A program made the translations under genes and the position numbers. The notes beneath the pieces are model-generated. The model saw only the letters and a program-made list of their open reading frames with translations. It was not told the DNA's origin and did no database searches. DNA of 64,000 bases, from the NCBI RefSeq assembly GCF_024756255.1, contig NZ_JANUHB010000003.1, positions 62,001 to 126,000 of the forward strand, written 5' to 3'. Below are positions 36,517 to 45,167 of the stretch, piece after piece. The stretch's first letter is position 1; every line of letters starts with the position of its first letter. The DNA comes from Massilia agilis (GTDB lineage: Bacteria; Pseudomonadota; Gammaproteobacteria; Burkholderiales; Burkholderiaceae_D).

Positions 36517-36570
36517 GCGGATACACGCTTCGTGTTTCGGGTCTAAGCTCTGTTACCTGAAGGAGCTGCG

Positions 36571-36999
36571 ATGGACACTTCCTACGACAACGATGTCGTT
36601 GCTTGGGCCAGCGAGCAGGCCGCTTTGCTCCGTTCCGGCAAGCTCGATGCGATCGACGTGCTGAATATCGCCGAGGAGATCGAAGGTGTCGCCCGTGACG
36701 AGGAACGCGAATTCGGGCGGCGATTCGGATCCCTGTTGATGCATCTGCTGAAGTGGCAATACCAGAAAGCCTGGCGTTGCGTGTACTGGCGCGAAACGAT
36801 CGCTGAAAAGCGCCGGGTAGTGAGCTACCACTTGGGCGACACGCCAAGCCTGAGTAATTTGTTTGACGACCAGGACTGGCTCGACATCGTATGGAGCGAT
36901 GCGGCCCGTCGCTTGCGGGATGAGACCGGGCTGGACTTTCCCGAGCGTTGCCCTTGGCCTGTCACCAAAGTACTGGATGGTGACTTTTTCCCGGCCTGA
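36571..36999 (+). CDS. DUF29 domain-containing protein
   Basis: 142 residues, one DUF29 domain. It begins YDNDVVAWASEQAALLRSGK, then LDVLN-type helix DAIDVLNIAEEIEGVARDEE, FGSLLMHLLKWQYQ and the C-terminal CPWPVTKVLDGDFFP. The family is all-helical and of unknown function. AAGGAG at ideal spacing supports the start. A 44-codon reading frame begins one base after its stop. Confidence 0.9.
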   Translation: MDTSYDNDVVAWASEQAALLRSGKLDAIDVLNIAEEIEGVARDEEREFGRRFGSLLMHLLKWQYQKAWRCVYWRETIAEKRRVVSYHLGDTPSLSNLFDDQDWLDIVWSDAARRLRDETGLDFPERCPWPVTKVLDGDFFPA

Positions 37000-37000
37000 C

Positions 37001-37135
37001 ATGGACGTTTGGACAAACATCGATGTGGGCGCTTTCGCCCGCGAGGCAGCTGCCAGGCTGCGCCGTCAGCAGGCGAGCGCAGACGAAGCTGATGTTTCCC
37101 GGAGCCTGGATATGGTCGGTCAGCCAGACGCTTGA
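37001..37135 (+). CDS. Possible small protein following the DUF29 gene
   Basis: 44 codons starting one base after the DUF29 stop: MDVWTNIDVGAFAREAAARL, then an Arg/Gln/Ala-rich helix. I recognise no family. The tight spacing suggests translational coupling with DUF29, but its ribosome site is weak and it may be spurious. Confidence 0.35.
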   Translation: MDVWTNIDVGAFAREAAARLRRQQASADEADVSRSLDMVGQPDA

Positions 37136-37176
37136 CCAAGATTTCTGGCCAGACTGAACATCCTGCGGCCTTCGAC

Positions 37177-38253
37177 TCAGCGCCGCGTTCGGAAAAAGCG
37201 CAGCATCTCCCGGCTCGCATCCGGTCCGCGACCGTCGGTATAGCTGCCGTGCGCGCTGCCGCCAAACCAGGCGTGGCCGCCGCCGTGCACCACCCACTGC
37301 TCGGCATGCACGTTGCCGTCGTCGCGCTGGTGCAGCGTGCGCGTGTAGGCATGCCCGTTCGGCACGCGGCCTGGCTCGACCACGATCCCTTTCGACACCG
37401 CCAGCGTGCCCTGCGCAATCAGTTCGTCGGCCGCGGCCGGGTGCACGGTCTGGTCCTGGTCGCCGTGGAACACGATGATCGGCAGCGTCTGGCCCGGCGT
37501 GTGGCGCCGCTTGAAGTCGCCCTTCATTGCCGCCAGCGCCGACGGCAGGTCGTCGGCCGCCGCGAACGGCAGCCCCGAGTGCACGCCCACGGCCGCGTAC
37601 AGGTCCGGATACACGGTGCCCATGATGGTCGCCATCGCGCCACCGGCCGACAGGCCGGCCACATACACCTGTGCCGGGTCCACCGCGTGCGTGGCCATGA
37701 TGTGGCGCGTGATGCCGGCAATGATCGACGGTTCGCCACGGTCGCGCTGCTGGTTCCCTTCGTCGAACCAGTTCCAGCAGCGCGACGGGTTGGCCTGCTG
37801 CGACTGCGCCGGATACACGACCAGGCAGGGCATGTCCTCGGCCAGCGCGTTCATCTGGGTGCCGCGCGCGAAGTCGTCCGGGTCCTGGGTGCAGCCGTGC
37901 AGCATCACCACCAGCGGCACCGGCTGTCCGTGGTACGTGCTGGGCACGTACAGCTTGTAATTGCGGGTGCCGGCGTCGTTCGTATAAATGCCGTCGCTGA
38001 ACGTGCCTGGCAGCGTGGGGCCCGGCTGCTGCTTGAGAGCGCCCCCCGGCAGGTCGATCGCGGCCAGCCGGTCGGCCGGTGCCGGCATCGGTATCGCGGA
38101 CGGCTCCATCACCTTGCGCGCCGCCTGCTGCAGCGCCGACGCGTTGTGGAGCGCCTGCTGAACGGCGTTGGTCGTGACCGCGGCCGGACCTTTGCGCATC
38201 AGCGCCCGTGATGCGGCGCGCATTTGCGCAAACAGTTTATCGTTCAGTTTCAT
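37177..38253 (-). CDS. PHB depolymerase family esterase
   Basis: 358 residues from ATG at 38253 with AGGAG just upstream; the longer open frame runs into the regulator gene and is rejected. The alpha/beta-hydrolase core has VPLVVMLHGCTQDPDDFARG (oxyanion region), GLSAGGAM (nucleophile Ser in G-x-S-x-G), FHGDQDQTVHP (Asp) and VHGGGHAW (His). This is the esterase_phb/LpqC group, which may act on polyhydroxybutyrate or other esters. No signal peptide is visible, so it may be intracellular. It follows the RHH regulator by 23 bp. Confidence 0.9.
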   Translation of the reverse strand: MKLNDKLFAQMRAASRALMRKGPAAVTTNAVQQALHNASALQQAARKVMEPSAIPMPAPADRLAAIDLPGGALKQQPGPTLPGTFSDGIYTNDAGTRNYKLYVPSTYHGQPVPLVVMLHGCTQDPDDFARGTQMNALAEDMPCLVVYPAQSQQANPSRCWNWFDEGNQQRDRGEPSIIAGITRHIMATHAVDPAQVYVAGLSAGGAMATIMGTVYPDLYAAVGVHSGLPFAAADDLPSALAAMKGDFKRRHTPGQTLPIIVFHGDQDQTVHPAAADELIAQGTLAVSKGIVVEPGRVPNGHAYTRTLHQRDDGNVHAEQWVVHGGGHAWFGGSAHGSYTDGRGPDASREMLRFFRTRR

Positions 38254-38276
38254 GGGCTCTCCTGAGGTTGGGAATG

Positions 38277-38702
38277 TCAGATGATGCGGTCGGCCAGCGC
38301 CGCCTTCAGTTCGCTGCGCACGTGCAGTGCGCCGAGCACGAAGATCGATTCGATCGTGGCCAGCGCCAGTTCGGGCGAGACGTCGTCCGCGATGCTGGCC
38401 ATGCCGAGCACCTGGATCTGCAGGCGCTGCCCGGCGGCGCGCGCGGCTTCGAGGTCGGCGCGCGAATAATGGTGCATGCCCAGCACAAGGCTCCGGCGCG
38501 CCACGGTCTGGCGCACCACGTCGGCATGCTGGCCTAGCTGGTTGCGGATTGCCGTGCGGATGAAATCGGTGCGGTTGGCGTAAAAGCCTTCGCTCACCAG
38601 GAGGTCGATCTGGCCAAGGTCGATTGGCCCGAGGTTGATCGTGATCTTTTCGGAATCCTGCGTTTTTTGCTTCAGCTCGCCCGCACCCATTGCACCCGCC
38701 AT
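38277..38702 (-). CDS. Ribbon-helix-helix (CopG-type) regulator
   Basis: 141 residues; ATG at 38690 is an alternative start. Residues about 20-60 form an RHH motif: KITINLGPIDLGQIDLLV as the beta strand and helix 1, then FYANRTDFIRTAIRNQL as helix 2. The C-terminal half (VLGMHHYSRADLEAARAAGQ) has no assigned role but resembles a region found with other RHH proteins next to PHB depolymerase genes. It is probably the repressor of its own operon with the esterase; a 9-bp inverted repeat lies in its upstream region. Confidence 0.82.
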   Translation of the reverse strand: MAGAMGAGELKQKTQDSEKITINLGPIDLGQIDLLVSEGFYANRTDFIRTAIRNQLGQHADVVRQTVARRSLVLGMHHYSRADLEAARAAGQRLQIQVLGMASIADDVSPELALATIESIFVLGALHVRSELKAALADRII

Positions 38703-38732
38703 CCATCCACCATCTGACTGGATGGTAGTCTA

Positions 38733-38759
38733 CGCGCTTGAAACCGAGGGTCAAGCGCG
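38733..38759. promoter_or_regulatory. Inverted repeat, candidate operator
   Basis: CGCGCTTGA (38733-38741) and TCAAGCGCG (38751-38759) are perfectly complementary and separated by 9 bases. They lie between the divergent RHH regulator and thioesterase genes, and the size suits an RHH dimer-of-dimers site. Confidence 0.5.
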
Positions 38760-38788
38760 ATCCGATTGAATAAGTTAATCTTCTGCCC

Positions 38789-39217
38789 ATGAGTCCAGAC
38801 CTGAAACCCGGCGTGCGCTTCGAGTGGCAGTACACCGTGCCGCCGCGCGCCACCGTACCGCAGCTGTATCACGACACCGCGTTCTGCCTCGACATGCCCG
38901 ACGTGCTGGCCACCGGCTACATGGTCGGCATGATGGAACTGGCATGCGTGCACGGCATGATGCCCTACGTGGACTGGCCGCACGAGCAGAGCCTGGGCAC
39001 GATGGTCAGCTTTGCGCACCTCGCGCCAACGCCGCCCGGCATGACGCTGCGCATCCGGGGCGAGGTCATCGAAGTCGATGGCAGGCGCGTGCGTTTCAAG
39101 GTCGAGGCATGGGACGACGTGGACCGCATCTGCGAGGGCATCCACGAGCGCTGCGTGATCGACCCCGAACGCTTTGCTGCCAAGCTGGCGCAAAAGGGCG
39201 CGAAGGCGGCGGCATGA
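38789..39217 (+). CDS. Thioesterase, hotdog fold, FlK-like
   Basis: 142 residues. VRFEWQYTVPPRATVPQLYH opens the domain, then DMPDVLATGYMVGMMELACVHGMMPYVDWPHEQSLGTMVSFAHLAPTPPGMTL, the conserved core of fluoroacetyl-CoA thioesterase-like hotdog proteins. Likely substrate is a small acyl-CoA. Its stop codon overlaps the ATG of the next gene (ATGA), so the two are translationally coupled. Confidence 0.88.
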   Translation: MSPDLKPGVRFEWQYTVPPRATVPQLYHDTAFCLDMPDVLATGYMVGMMELACVHGMMPYVDWPHEQSLGTMVSFAHLAPTPPGMTLRIRGEVIEVDGRRVRFKVEAWDDVDRICEGIHERCVIDPERFAAKLAQKGAKAAA

Positions 39218-39405
39218 ATCCCGAGCAGCAAACGCCTGTGCCGTCCCCGTGCATCAATGTGTGCGAAATCGCGCCCGACACGGGGCTGTGCCGCGGCTGC
39301 CTGCGCACCATCGATGAGATCGCGACGTGGGGCAGCGCGAGCGACGAGGCCAAGCGCGCCGTGTGGCGCGAGATTCGCCGGCGCGAAGAGCGCCTGTTCC
39401 GCTAG
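39214..39405 (+). CDS. DUF1289 domain-containing protein
   Basis: 63 residues. PSPCINVCEIAPDTGLCRGCLRT is the DUF1289 signature, with four Cys (CxxxC...CxxC), probably binding a metal. WGSASDEAKRAVW is the conserved second half. It overlaps the thioesterase gene by 4 bp and its TAG is immediately followed by the ATG of the MBL gene, so the three genes form one tightly coupled operon. Confidence 0.93.
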   Translation: MNPEQQTPVPSPCINVCEIAPDTGLCRGCLRTIDEIATWGSASDEAKRAVWREIRRREERLFR

Positions 39406-40314
39406 ATGGCGCTGCGCCTGCCCGCCACCATGCGCGTGTTCGAGCGCGGCTGGCTGTCGTCCAACAACGTGCTGTTCACCGGGCCGCACAGCGCGCTGGT
39501 GGACAGCGGCTACGTCACCCACGCCGCGCAGACGCTGGCGCTGGTGGACCATGCGCTCGAGGGCCGTCCGCTCGCGCGCCTGCTCAACACGCACCTGCAT
39601 TCGGACCACTGCGGCGGCAATGCGGCGCTGCAGGCGCGCTACCGCTGCCATACCTTGATCCCCGCGGCCGAAGCGGACAAGGTGCGCGCGTGGGACGAGG
39701 ACGCGCTGAGCTTTCGCTCCACCGGCCAGCAATGCCCGCGCTTCGCCTTCGACGGCGCCCTGGCCGCAGGCGACACGATCGAGCTTGGCGGCCTGCCGTG
39801 GCAGGCGCTGGCCGCGCCGGGGCCCGACCCGCATGCGCTGCTGCTCTACTGCGCCGCCGAGGGCATCCTCATCTCCGGCGACGCCTTGTGGGAGAACGGC
39901 TTTGGCGTGCTGTTCCCCGAGCTGGCGGGCGAACCGGGCCTGCGGGAGCAGGCGGCCACGCTCGAGCTCATCGACAGCCTTCACGCGCGCGTCGTCATCC
40001 CCGGCCACGGCGCAATCTTCGGCGACGCCGCGCAGGCACTGGCGCGCGCCCGTTCGCGCCTGGACTACCTGGCACAGGATCCGCGCCGCACTGCCCAGAA
40101 CGCGGTCAAGGTCATGCTCCAGTTCCTGCTGCTAGAACGGCGCCAGGTGGCGCTGGCCGCCGTGCCGCAGCTGCTGGCCTCGATCCCGCTGGTCGAGCGC
40201 GCACGCCTGCAATACCTGGGCATGGAGCACGCCGAACTGGCCGATTGGGCCGTGCGCGCCCTGGTGCGCGCGGGCGCTGCGCGGGCCGACGGTGGCGTGC
40301 TGCTGCTGGCATAA
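39406..40314 (+). CDS. MBL fold metallo-hydrolase
   Basis: 302 residues starting directly at the base after the DUF1289 stop. The metal motif is THLHSDHCGG, with later ligands in ISGDALWENGF and VIPGHGAIF. The C-terminal part (about 215-302) is a helical domain of the type following the MBL core in thioesterase or lactonase relatives. Substrate unknown. The coupling with a hotdog thioesterase suggests acyl-CoA or thioester chemistry, which is inference. Confidence 0.9.
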   Translation: MALRLPATMRVFERGWLSSNNVLFTGPHSALVDSGYVTHAAQTLALVDHALEGRPLARLLNTHLHSDHCGGNAALQARYRCHTLIPAAEADKVRAWDEDALSFRSTGQQCPRFAFDGALAAGDTIELGGLPWQALAAPGPDPHALLLYCAAEGILISGDALWENGFGVLFPELAGEPGLREQAATLELIDSLHARVVIPGHGAIFGDAAQALARARSRLDYLAQDPRRTAQNAVKVMLQFLLLERRQVALAAVPQLLASIPLVERARLQYLGMEHAELADWAVRALVRAGAARADGGVLLLA

Positions 40315-40408
40315 ACGCCGTTTAGAGCGCCACGTCTAGCACGGTCGTGCTTTTTTGATCCTATAATCGTTGCGCGCCTGTCCGTTCAACTTTTCGCGAA
40401 AGAGCCCG

Positions 40409-41362
40409 ATGACCCTGCCCGCCGTGCTGCAAGACCTGACCCTTCCCGTGATCGCCTCGCCGATGTTCATCGCCAGCGGTCCCAAGCTGGTGGCGGCACA
40501 GTGCAAGGCCGGCATCGTCGGCTCGTTCCCGGCGCTGAACGCGCGCCCGGCCGAACTGCTCGACACCTGGCTCACCGAGCTGCAGGACGAGCTGGCCGCC
40601 TGGCGCGAAGCCAATCCCGGCGCCAGGGTGGGACCGATCGCCGTCAACCAGATCGTGCACCAGTCGAACGACCGGCTCGCGCACGACGTCGAGGTGTGCG
40701 TGCGGCACCGGGTGCCCATCATCATCTCGTCGCTGCGCGCGCCGCCCAGGGAAATGCTCGACGCGGTGCATGCCTACGGCGGCATCGTGCTGCACGACGT
40801 GATCTCGATCCGCCACGCGCACAAGGCGCTGGAGGCCGGTGTGGACGGGCTGATCCTGGTGGCGGCCGGCGCCGGCGGCCACGCGGGCGCGCTGTCGCCA
40901 TTCGCGCTGGTGGGCGAGGTGCGGCGCTTCTTCAACGGCCCGGTCGCGCTGTCCGGCTCGATCGCGACCGGCGGCGCCATCCTGGCGGCGCAGGCAATGG
41001 GGGCCGATTTCGCGTACATCGGCTCGCGCTGGCTGGCCACCCGCGAGTCGAACGTGAGCGACGCCTACCGCGACGCGATCATCGAATCGTCGGCTGCGGA
41101 TATCGTTTATACCAATCTGTTCACCGGCGTGCACGGCAACTACCTGCGCAAGTCGATCGTCGCCGCCGGCCTGGACCCGGACGCGCTGCCGGAATCGGAC
41201 AAGAGCAAGATGAGCTTCGGCTCGGGCAGCGCCAAGGCGTGGCGCGACATCTGGGGCGCGGGGCAGGGCGTGGGGCTGATGGACGACGTGCCGAGCGTGG
41301 CCGAGATGGTCGAGCGGCTCAAGGCTGAGTACGACGCGGCGCGCGCGCGCCTGTGCGGTTGA
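40409..41362 (+). CDS. Nitronate monooxygenase family protein
   Basis: 317 residues from ATG at 40409 (AAAGAG upstream); an upstream in-frame TTG is rejected. FMN-dependent TIM barrel: LPVIASPMFIASGPKLVAAQ, VDGLILVAAGAGGHAG (phosphate loop and catalytic His region), LSGSIATGGAILAAQAMGADFAYIGSRWL. These enzymes oxidise alkyl nitronates. It stands alone between the MBL gene and a REP element. Confidence 0.93.
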   Translation: MTLPAVLQDLTLPVIASPMFIASGPKLVAAQCKAGIVGSFPALNARPAELLDTWLTELQDELAAWREANPGARVGPIAVNQIVHQSNDRLAHDVEVCVRHRVPIIISSLRAPPREMLDAVHAYGGIVLHDVISIRHAHKALEAGVDGLILVAAGAGGHAGALSPFALVGEVRRFFNGPVALSGSIATGGAILAAQAMGADFAYIGSRWLATRESNVSDAYRDAIIESSAADIVYTNLFTGVHGNYLRKSIVAAGLDPDALPESDKSKMSFGSGSAKAWRDIWGAGQGVGLMDDVPSVAEMVERLKAEYDAARARLCG

Positions 41363-41400
41363 GGATCCAGGTTCGCCGCCTTTACCGCTGAACTTGAAAC

Positions 41401-41507
41401 CGTCGTTCCCGCGCAGGCGGGAACCCATGCTGAGCGTCGATGTACGCGGTCTATGGGTTCCCGCCTGCGCGGGAACGACGTGTTTGATTCAACACTTAAC
41501 GCAGGCG
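41401..41507. repeat. REP-type element, family B, full copy
   Basis: CGTCGTTCCCGCGCAGGCGG followed by GAACCCATGCTGAGC, then ATGGGTTCCCGCCTGCGCGG followed by GAACGACG and the tail ATTCAACACTTAACGCAG shared with the copy at 3943-4078. It lies between convergent genes and ends close to the HPRT stop codon. Confidence 0.88.
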
Positions 41508-41527
41508 GCTTTTGCCCCTTCAGTGAC

Positions 41528-42115
41528 TTACTGCTGCGCCGCCTTCAGGTCCTCCGGGCTGATCGCCCACAGCGCCGGCAGGTTGCGCCAGTAGCCGTAC
41601 ACGTCCATCCCGAAGCCGACCACGAACCGGTTCGGGATCGACAGGCCGACGATATCGGCATGCACCGGCTTCGTGCGGCCGAGGTCCTTGTCCGCGAACA
41701 CCGCGATGATGACCTCCTTGGCCCCCATGTCCAGCAGGCGCTGCTTGACCTGCGCCAGCGTCTCGCCTTCGTCCAGGATGTCATCCAGCACGATGATCGT
41801 CTTGCCGGCCACGCTCTGGCGCGGAATCACCTTCCACACCACCTGCCCGCCCTGGTCCTCGTCGCCGTAGCGGGTCACGTGGATGTAGTCGAATTCGAGC
41901 GGGAAGTCCAGTTGCGGCAGCACGTTGCCGGTGAAAACGACCGCGCCGCCCATGACGCCCAGCACCAGCGGGAAGGCCTGCTCGTCAGGATTGCCGAAGC
42001 GTTGGTTGAGCTCGTCCGCAACGCGGCGCACCGCCTGCTGTACCTGTTCGGCGCTGGCGACCTGTTCGGCGTGTTCAAGGAGGGCGCGCGCCCGGTCGTG
42101 GTGAAATTCTTGCAT
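41528..42115 (-). CDS. hpt: Hypoxanthine-guanine phosphoribosyltransferase
   Basis: 195 residues from ATG at 42115. The PRPP-binding motif is IIVLDDILDEGETLA, and LVLGVMGGAVVFTGNVLPQL and PNRFVVGFGMDVYGYWRNLPALWAI are conserved in bacterial HPRTs. It salvages hypoxanthine and guanine to IMP and GMP. It is divergent from the aminopeptidase gene, with 173 bp between starts. Confidence 0.93.
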   Translation of the reverse strand: MQEFHHDRARALLEHAEQVASAEQVQQAVRRVADELNQRFGNPDEQAFPLVLGVMGGAVVFTGNVLPQLDFPLEFDYIHVTRYGDEDQGGQVVWKVIPRQSVAGKTIIVLDDILDEGETLAQVKQRLLDMGAKEVIIAVFADKDLGRTKPVHADIVGLSIPNRFVVGFGMDVYGYWRNLPALWAISPEDLKAAQQ

Positions 42116-42288
42116 GGCTATTCGACAAAAAAACGAAACCCGCTGATTATGCGGCATATCCGCAACTGCGGTGGTCCCGTTGTGCCGCATGTTGACGATT
42201 TGATGTCGCAGCGCAAGAAACGCTTGCCCCTTTGGCCACGCGGCGGCGTATCATAGGCGGCTTGAATAACAGAGATACCAAGCTGCCC

Positions 42289-44106
42289 ATGTCAAACCAG
42301 GACTTCCAGCGCGAGCGCGCCGAGCGCCTTGGCGCCCTGCGCGCCGCGATGGCCCGCCACCAGGTCGACGCCTTCATCGTTCCATCGAGCGACCCGCATC
42401 TGTCCGAGTACCTGCCTGGCCGCTGGAAGGGGCGCGAATGGGTGTCCGGTTTCACCGGTTCGGTCGGCACCTTCATCGCCACCGCCGCATTCGCTGGCGT
42501 CTGGACCGATGGCCGCTACTGGACCCAGGCCGAGCATGAGCTGGCTGGTTCTGGCATCGAGCTGATGAAGATCCCGGCGGCCGCCAGCCTGCAGCACATC
42601 GACTGGCTCGTCGCGACGCTGCAGCCGGGGCAGACGGTGGCGGTGGACGCGCGCGTGCTCGGCCTTGCGGTCGCGCGCCTGCTGTCCGATGCCCTGGCCG
42701 CGCGCGGCATCAAGCTGCGCACCGACCTGGACCTGCTCGACGAAGTGTGGGCCGAACGTCCGGCACTGCCGGCCGCCCCGGTGTTCGAACACGAGGCGCC
42801 GTACGCGGTGCTGCCGCGCGCCGACAAGCTGGCCGCCACCCGCGCTGCCATGCGCGAGCTGGGCGCCGACCACCACTTCATCTCGACGCTGGACGACATC
42901 GCCTACCTGTTCAACCTGCGCGGGTCGGACGTGAACTTCAACCCGGTGTTCGTCGCGCACGCGCTGGTCGAGCCGGAGACGGCAACGCTGTTCGTCGGCG
43001 ACGGCAAGGTGCCGGCCGCGCTGCGCGACAGGCTGCTGGAGGACAGCGTGCAGGTCGCGCCGTACGAAGAGGCCCGGACTGCGCTCGCGGCGCTGGAAGC
43101 GGGCGCCACGCTGCTGCTCGACCCGCGCCGCATCACCGCCGGCATGCGCGCCGCGGTGCCGGCCGGCGTGCGCGTGGTCGAGTCGGTGAACCCGACCACG
43201 TTCGCCAAGTCGCGCAAGCTGGAAGGCGAGGCGGTCCATGTGCGCGCCACCATGGAGCAGGATGGCGCGGCCCTGTGCGAGTTCTACGCCTGGCTGGAAG
43301 CGACCCTGGCGGACCCCAACCGCGCGCCGCTCGATGAAGTGGCGATCGACGAGCACATCACGGCCGCACGCGCGCGCCGCCCCGGTTTCGTGAGCCCGAG
43401 CTTTGCCACCATCGCCGGCTTCAATCCGAACGGCGCGATCATGCACTACCGCGCCCAGCGGCCCGGCTGCGCCACCATCGAGGGCAACGGCCTGCTGTTG
43501 ATCGACTCCGGCGGCCAGTACCTGGGCGGCACCACCGACATCACGCGCGTGGTCCCGGTCGGCACGCCCTCGAACGAGCAAAAGCGCGACTTCACGCTCG
43601 TGCTCAAGGGCCTGATCGCGCTGTCGTCGGCGCGCTTCCCGCGCGGGACCAAGTCGCCGATGCTCGACGCGATCGCGCGCGCGCCGATCTGGGCCGCCGG
43701 CATCGACTATGGCCACGGCACCGGCCACGGCGTGGGCTACTTCCTCAACGTGCACGAGGGCCCGCAGTCGATTTCGCCCACCACGGCGCCCGAGCCGCAC
43801 ACCGCAATGGAGCCGGGCATGATCACCTCGATCGAGCCGGGCATCTACCGCCCCGGCCACTGGGGCATCCGCCTGGAGAACCTGGTCCTGAACCGCACGG
43901 CAGCGACCACCGAGTTCGGCGAGTACCTCGGCTTCGAGACGCTGACGCTGTGCCCGATCGACACTCGCTGCCTGGACCTGTCGCTGTTGCGCGCCGATGA
44001 AATCGCGTGGCTCAACGACTACCACGCACAGGTCGCGGCGCGCCTTTCGCCGCACGTCGATGGTGCGGCCCGGCGCTGGCTCGACACGCGCACGAGGCCG
44101 ATCTGA
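42289..44106 (+). CDS. Xaa-Pro aminopeptidase (M24B)
   Basis: 605 residues from ATG at 42289. Two creatinase N-like domains (about 1-310) precede the pita-bread catalytic domain. Metal ligands are Asp in LLIDSGGQY, Asp in GTTDITR, His in GHGTGHGVGYFLNVHEGP, Glu in TSIEPGIY and Glu in FETLTLCPID. The three-domain form of about 600 residues resembles eukaryotic cytosolic aminopeptidase P. It removes N-terminal residues ahead of proline. Its TGA overlaps the next ATG. Confidence 0.95.
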   Translation: MSNQDFQRERAERLGALRAAMARHQVDAFIVPSSDPHLSEYLPGRWKGREWVSGFTGSVGTFIATAAFAGVWTDGRYWTQAEHELAGSGIELMKIPAAASLQHIDWLVATLQPGQTVAVDARVLGLAVARLLSDALAARGIKLRTDLDLLDEVWAERPALPAAPVFEHEAPYAVLPRADKLAATRAAMRELGADHHFISTLDDIAYLFNLRGSDVNFNPVFVAHALVEPETATLFVGDGKVPAALRDRLLEDSVQVAPYEEARTALAALEAGATLLLDPRRITAGMRAAVPAGVRVVESVNPTTFAKSRKLEGEAVHVRATMEQDGAALCEFYAWLEATLADPNRAPLDEVAIDEHITAARARRPGFVSPSFATIAGFNPNGAIMHYRAQRPGCATIEGNGLLLIDSGGQYLGGTTDITRVVPVGTPSNEQKRDFTLVLKGLIALSSARFPRGTKSPMLDAIARAPIWAAGIDYGHGTGHGVGYFLNVHEGPQSISPTTAPEPHTAMEPGMITSIEPGIYRPGHWGIRLENLVLNRTAATTEFGEYLGFETLTLCPIDTRCLDLSLLRADEIAWLNDYHAQVAARLSPHVDGAARRWLDTRTRPI

Positions 44107-44369
44107 TGGCCAGCGTGCGTTCCACCCGCGCCAGCGCCGCCGTGGAGCGGCTGAAAAAGCGCACCGGCCACCCGGGCTATTCGATGGCGCGCACTGGCGA
44201 CGGCCTGTTCTTCCTGTCCGAACAGCCGGGCGCGCCGCCGTTGTGCGCGCCGCTCGAGCTGGACGAGTTCGTCGCCTTCGTCAACGGCCTGGGCCCGCAA
44301 GAACAAAAGCGCGTGACCAAGCACGACCTGGCGTTCGAAAAGCAGCTGGTCAAGAAAAAGCCGACCTGA
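44106..44369 (+). CDS. Small conserved-looking protein of unknown function
   Basis: 87 residues. The ATG overlaps the aminopeptidase stop (TGATG), which indicates coupling. It starts ASVRSTRASAAVERLKKRTG and ends in a Lys-rich tail. GYSMARTGDGLFFLSEQPG and LCAPLELDEFVAFVNGLGPQEQKRVTKHDL look like a compact beta-alpha domain. I do not recognise the family. Confidence 0.75.
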   Translation: MASVRSTRASAAVERLKKRTGHPGYSMARTGDGLFFLSEQPGAPPLCAPLELDEFVAFVNGLGPQEQKRVTKHDLAFEKQLVKKKPT

Positions 44370-44394
44370 CATCCGCGCCGTTGAAAGGGATGCC

Positions 44395-45138
44395 ATGCCT
44401 TCGCATGAACTGTTGACCGCATACTGGTCGCACAACGAACTGGCCACCAACGGCCTGATCCTGCTGAACCTGCTCGGCGCGCTGCTGCTTGGCCTGTTGG
44501 TCGGCTACGAGCGCTCCTACCACGGCCGCGCCGCCGGCATGCGCACCTACGGCCTGGTGTGCATGGCCTCGTGCGCGCTGACCGTCATCGCCGGCTATCC
44601 GAACTTCTGGTTCGGCGGCCACTTCGACATGGGCGCGGCGATCGACCCGACCCGCATCATCCAGGGCGTGGTGACCGGCATCGGCTTCCTCGGCGCCGGC
44701 GTCATCATGCGCGAGGGCTTCAACATCAGCGGCCTGACCACGGCGGCCTCGATCTGGGCATCGTCCGTGATCGGCATCCTGATCGGCCTGGGCTTCTACC
44801 TGTCTGCGATGGGGCTGGCGTTTTTCTCGGCCATGATCATGATCTACCTGAACCGGATCGAAGCGGTGCTGCCGTCGCGCCACGCGGTGGCGGTGCGCAT
44901 GCGCTTCAAGCCGGGCTACAAGCCGCGCGAGGAAGTGCTGCGGCGCATTGCGCTCGAACGCGGTTACGAAATCGCGGGTGGCTCGCTCACCATCAGCGGC
45001 GACGTTGGCGGGCAGGAGTGGCGCTTCGTCGCGCTCGCGCTGTCGCGCAAGAGCGGGGCGCCGCTGTCCGAACTGGCCGACGAACTGGCCGCGTTCGAAG
45101 GGATCGACGGCTTCCAGCTGTCGCACGCCCGCAACTAA
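44395..45138 (+). CDS. MgtC/SapB family membrane protein
   Basis: 247 residues. Five hydrophobic helices fill the first 160 residues: LILLNLLGALLLGLLVGYER, then GMRTYGLVCMASCALTVIAG, IIQGVVTGIGFLGAGVIMREG and GLTTAASIWASSVIGILIGLG, all family hallmarks. The C-terminal 75 residues form a soluble ACT-like domain. MgtC proteins are linked to magnesium limitation and intracellular survival; the exact role here is unknown. AAAGGGA precedes the start. Confidence 0.93.
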   Translation: MPSHELLTAYWSHNELATNGLILLNLLGALLLGLLVGYERSYHGRAAGMRTYGLVCMASCALTVIAGYPNFWFGGHFDMGAAIDPTRIIQGVVTGIGFLGAGVIMREGFNISGLTTAASIWASSVIGILIGLGFYLSAMGLAFFSAMIMIYLNRIEAVLPSRHAVAVRMRFKPGYKPREEVLRRIALERGYEIAGGSLTISGDVGGQEWRFVALALSRKSGAPLSELADELAAFEGIDGFQLSHARN

Positions 45139-45167
45139 AAACACAAGAACAACTAGGGACGACAAGC

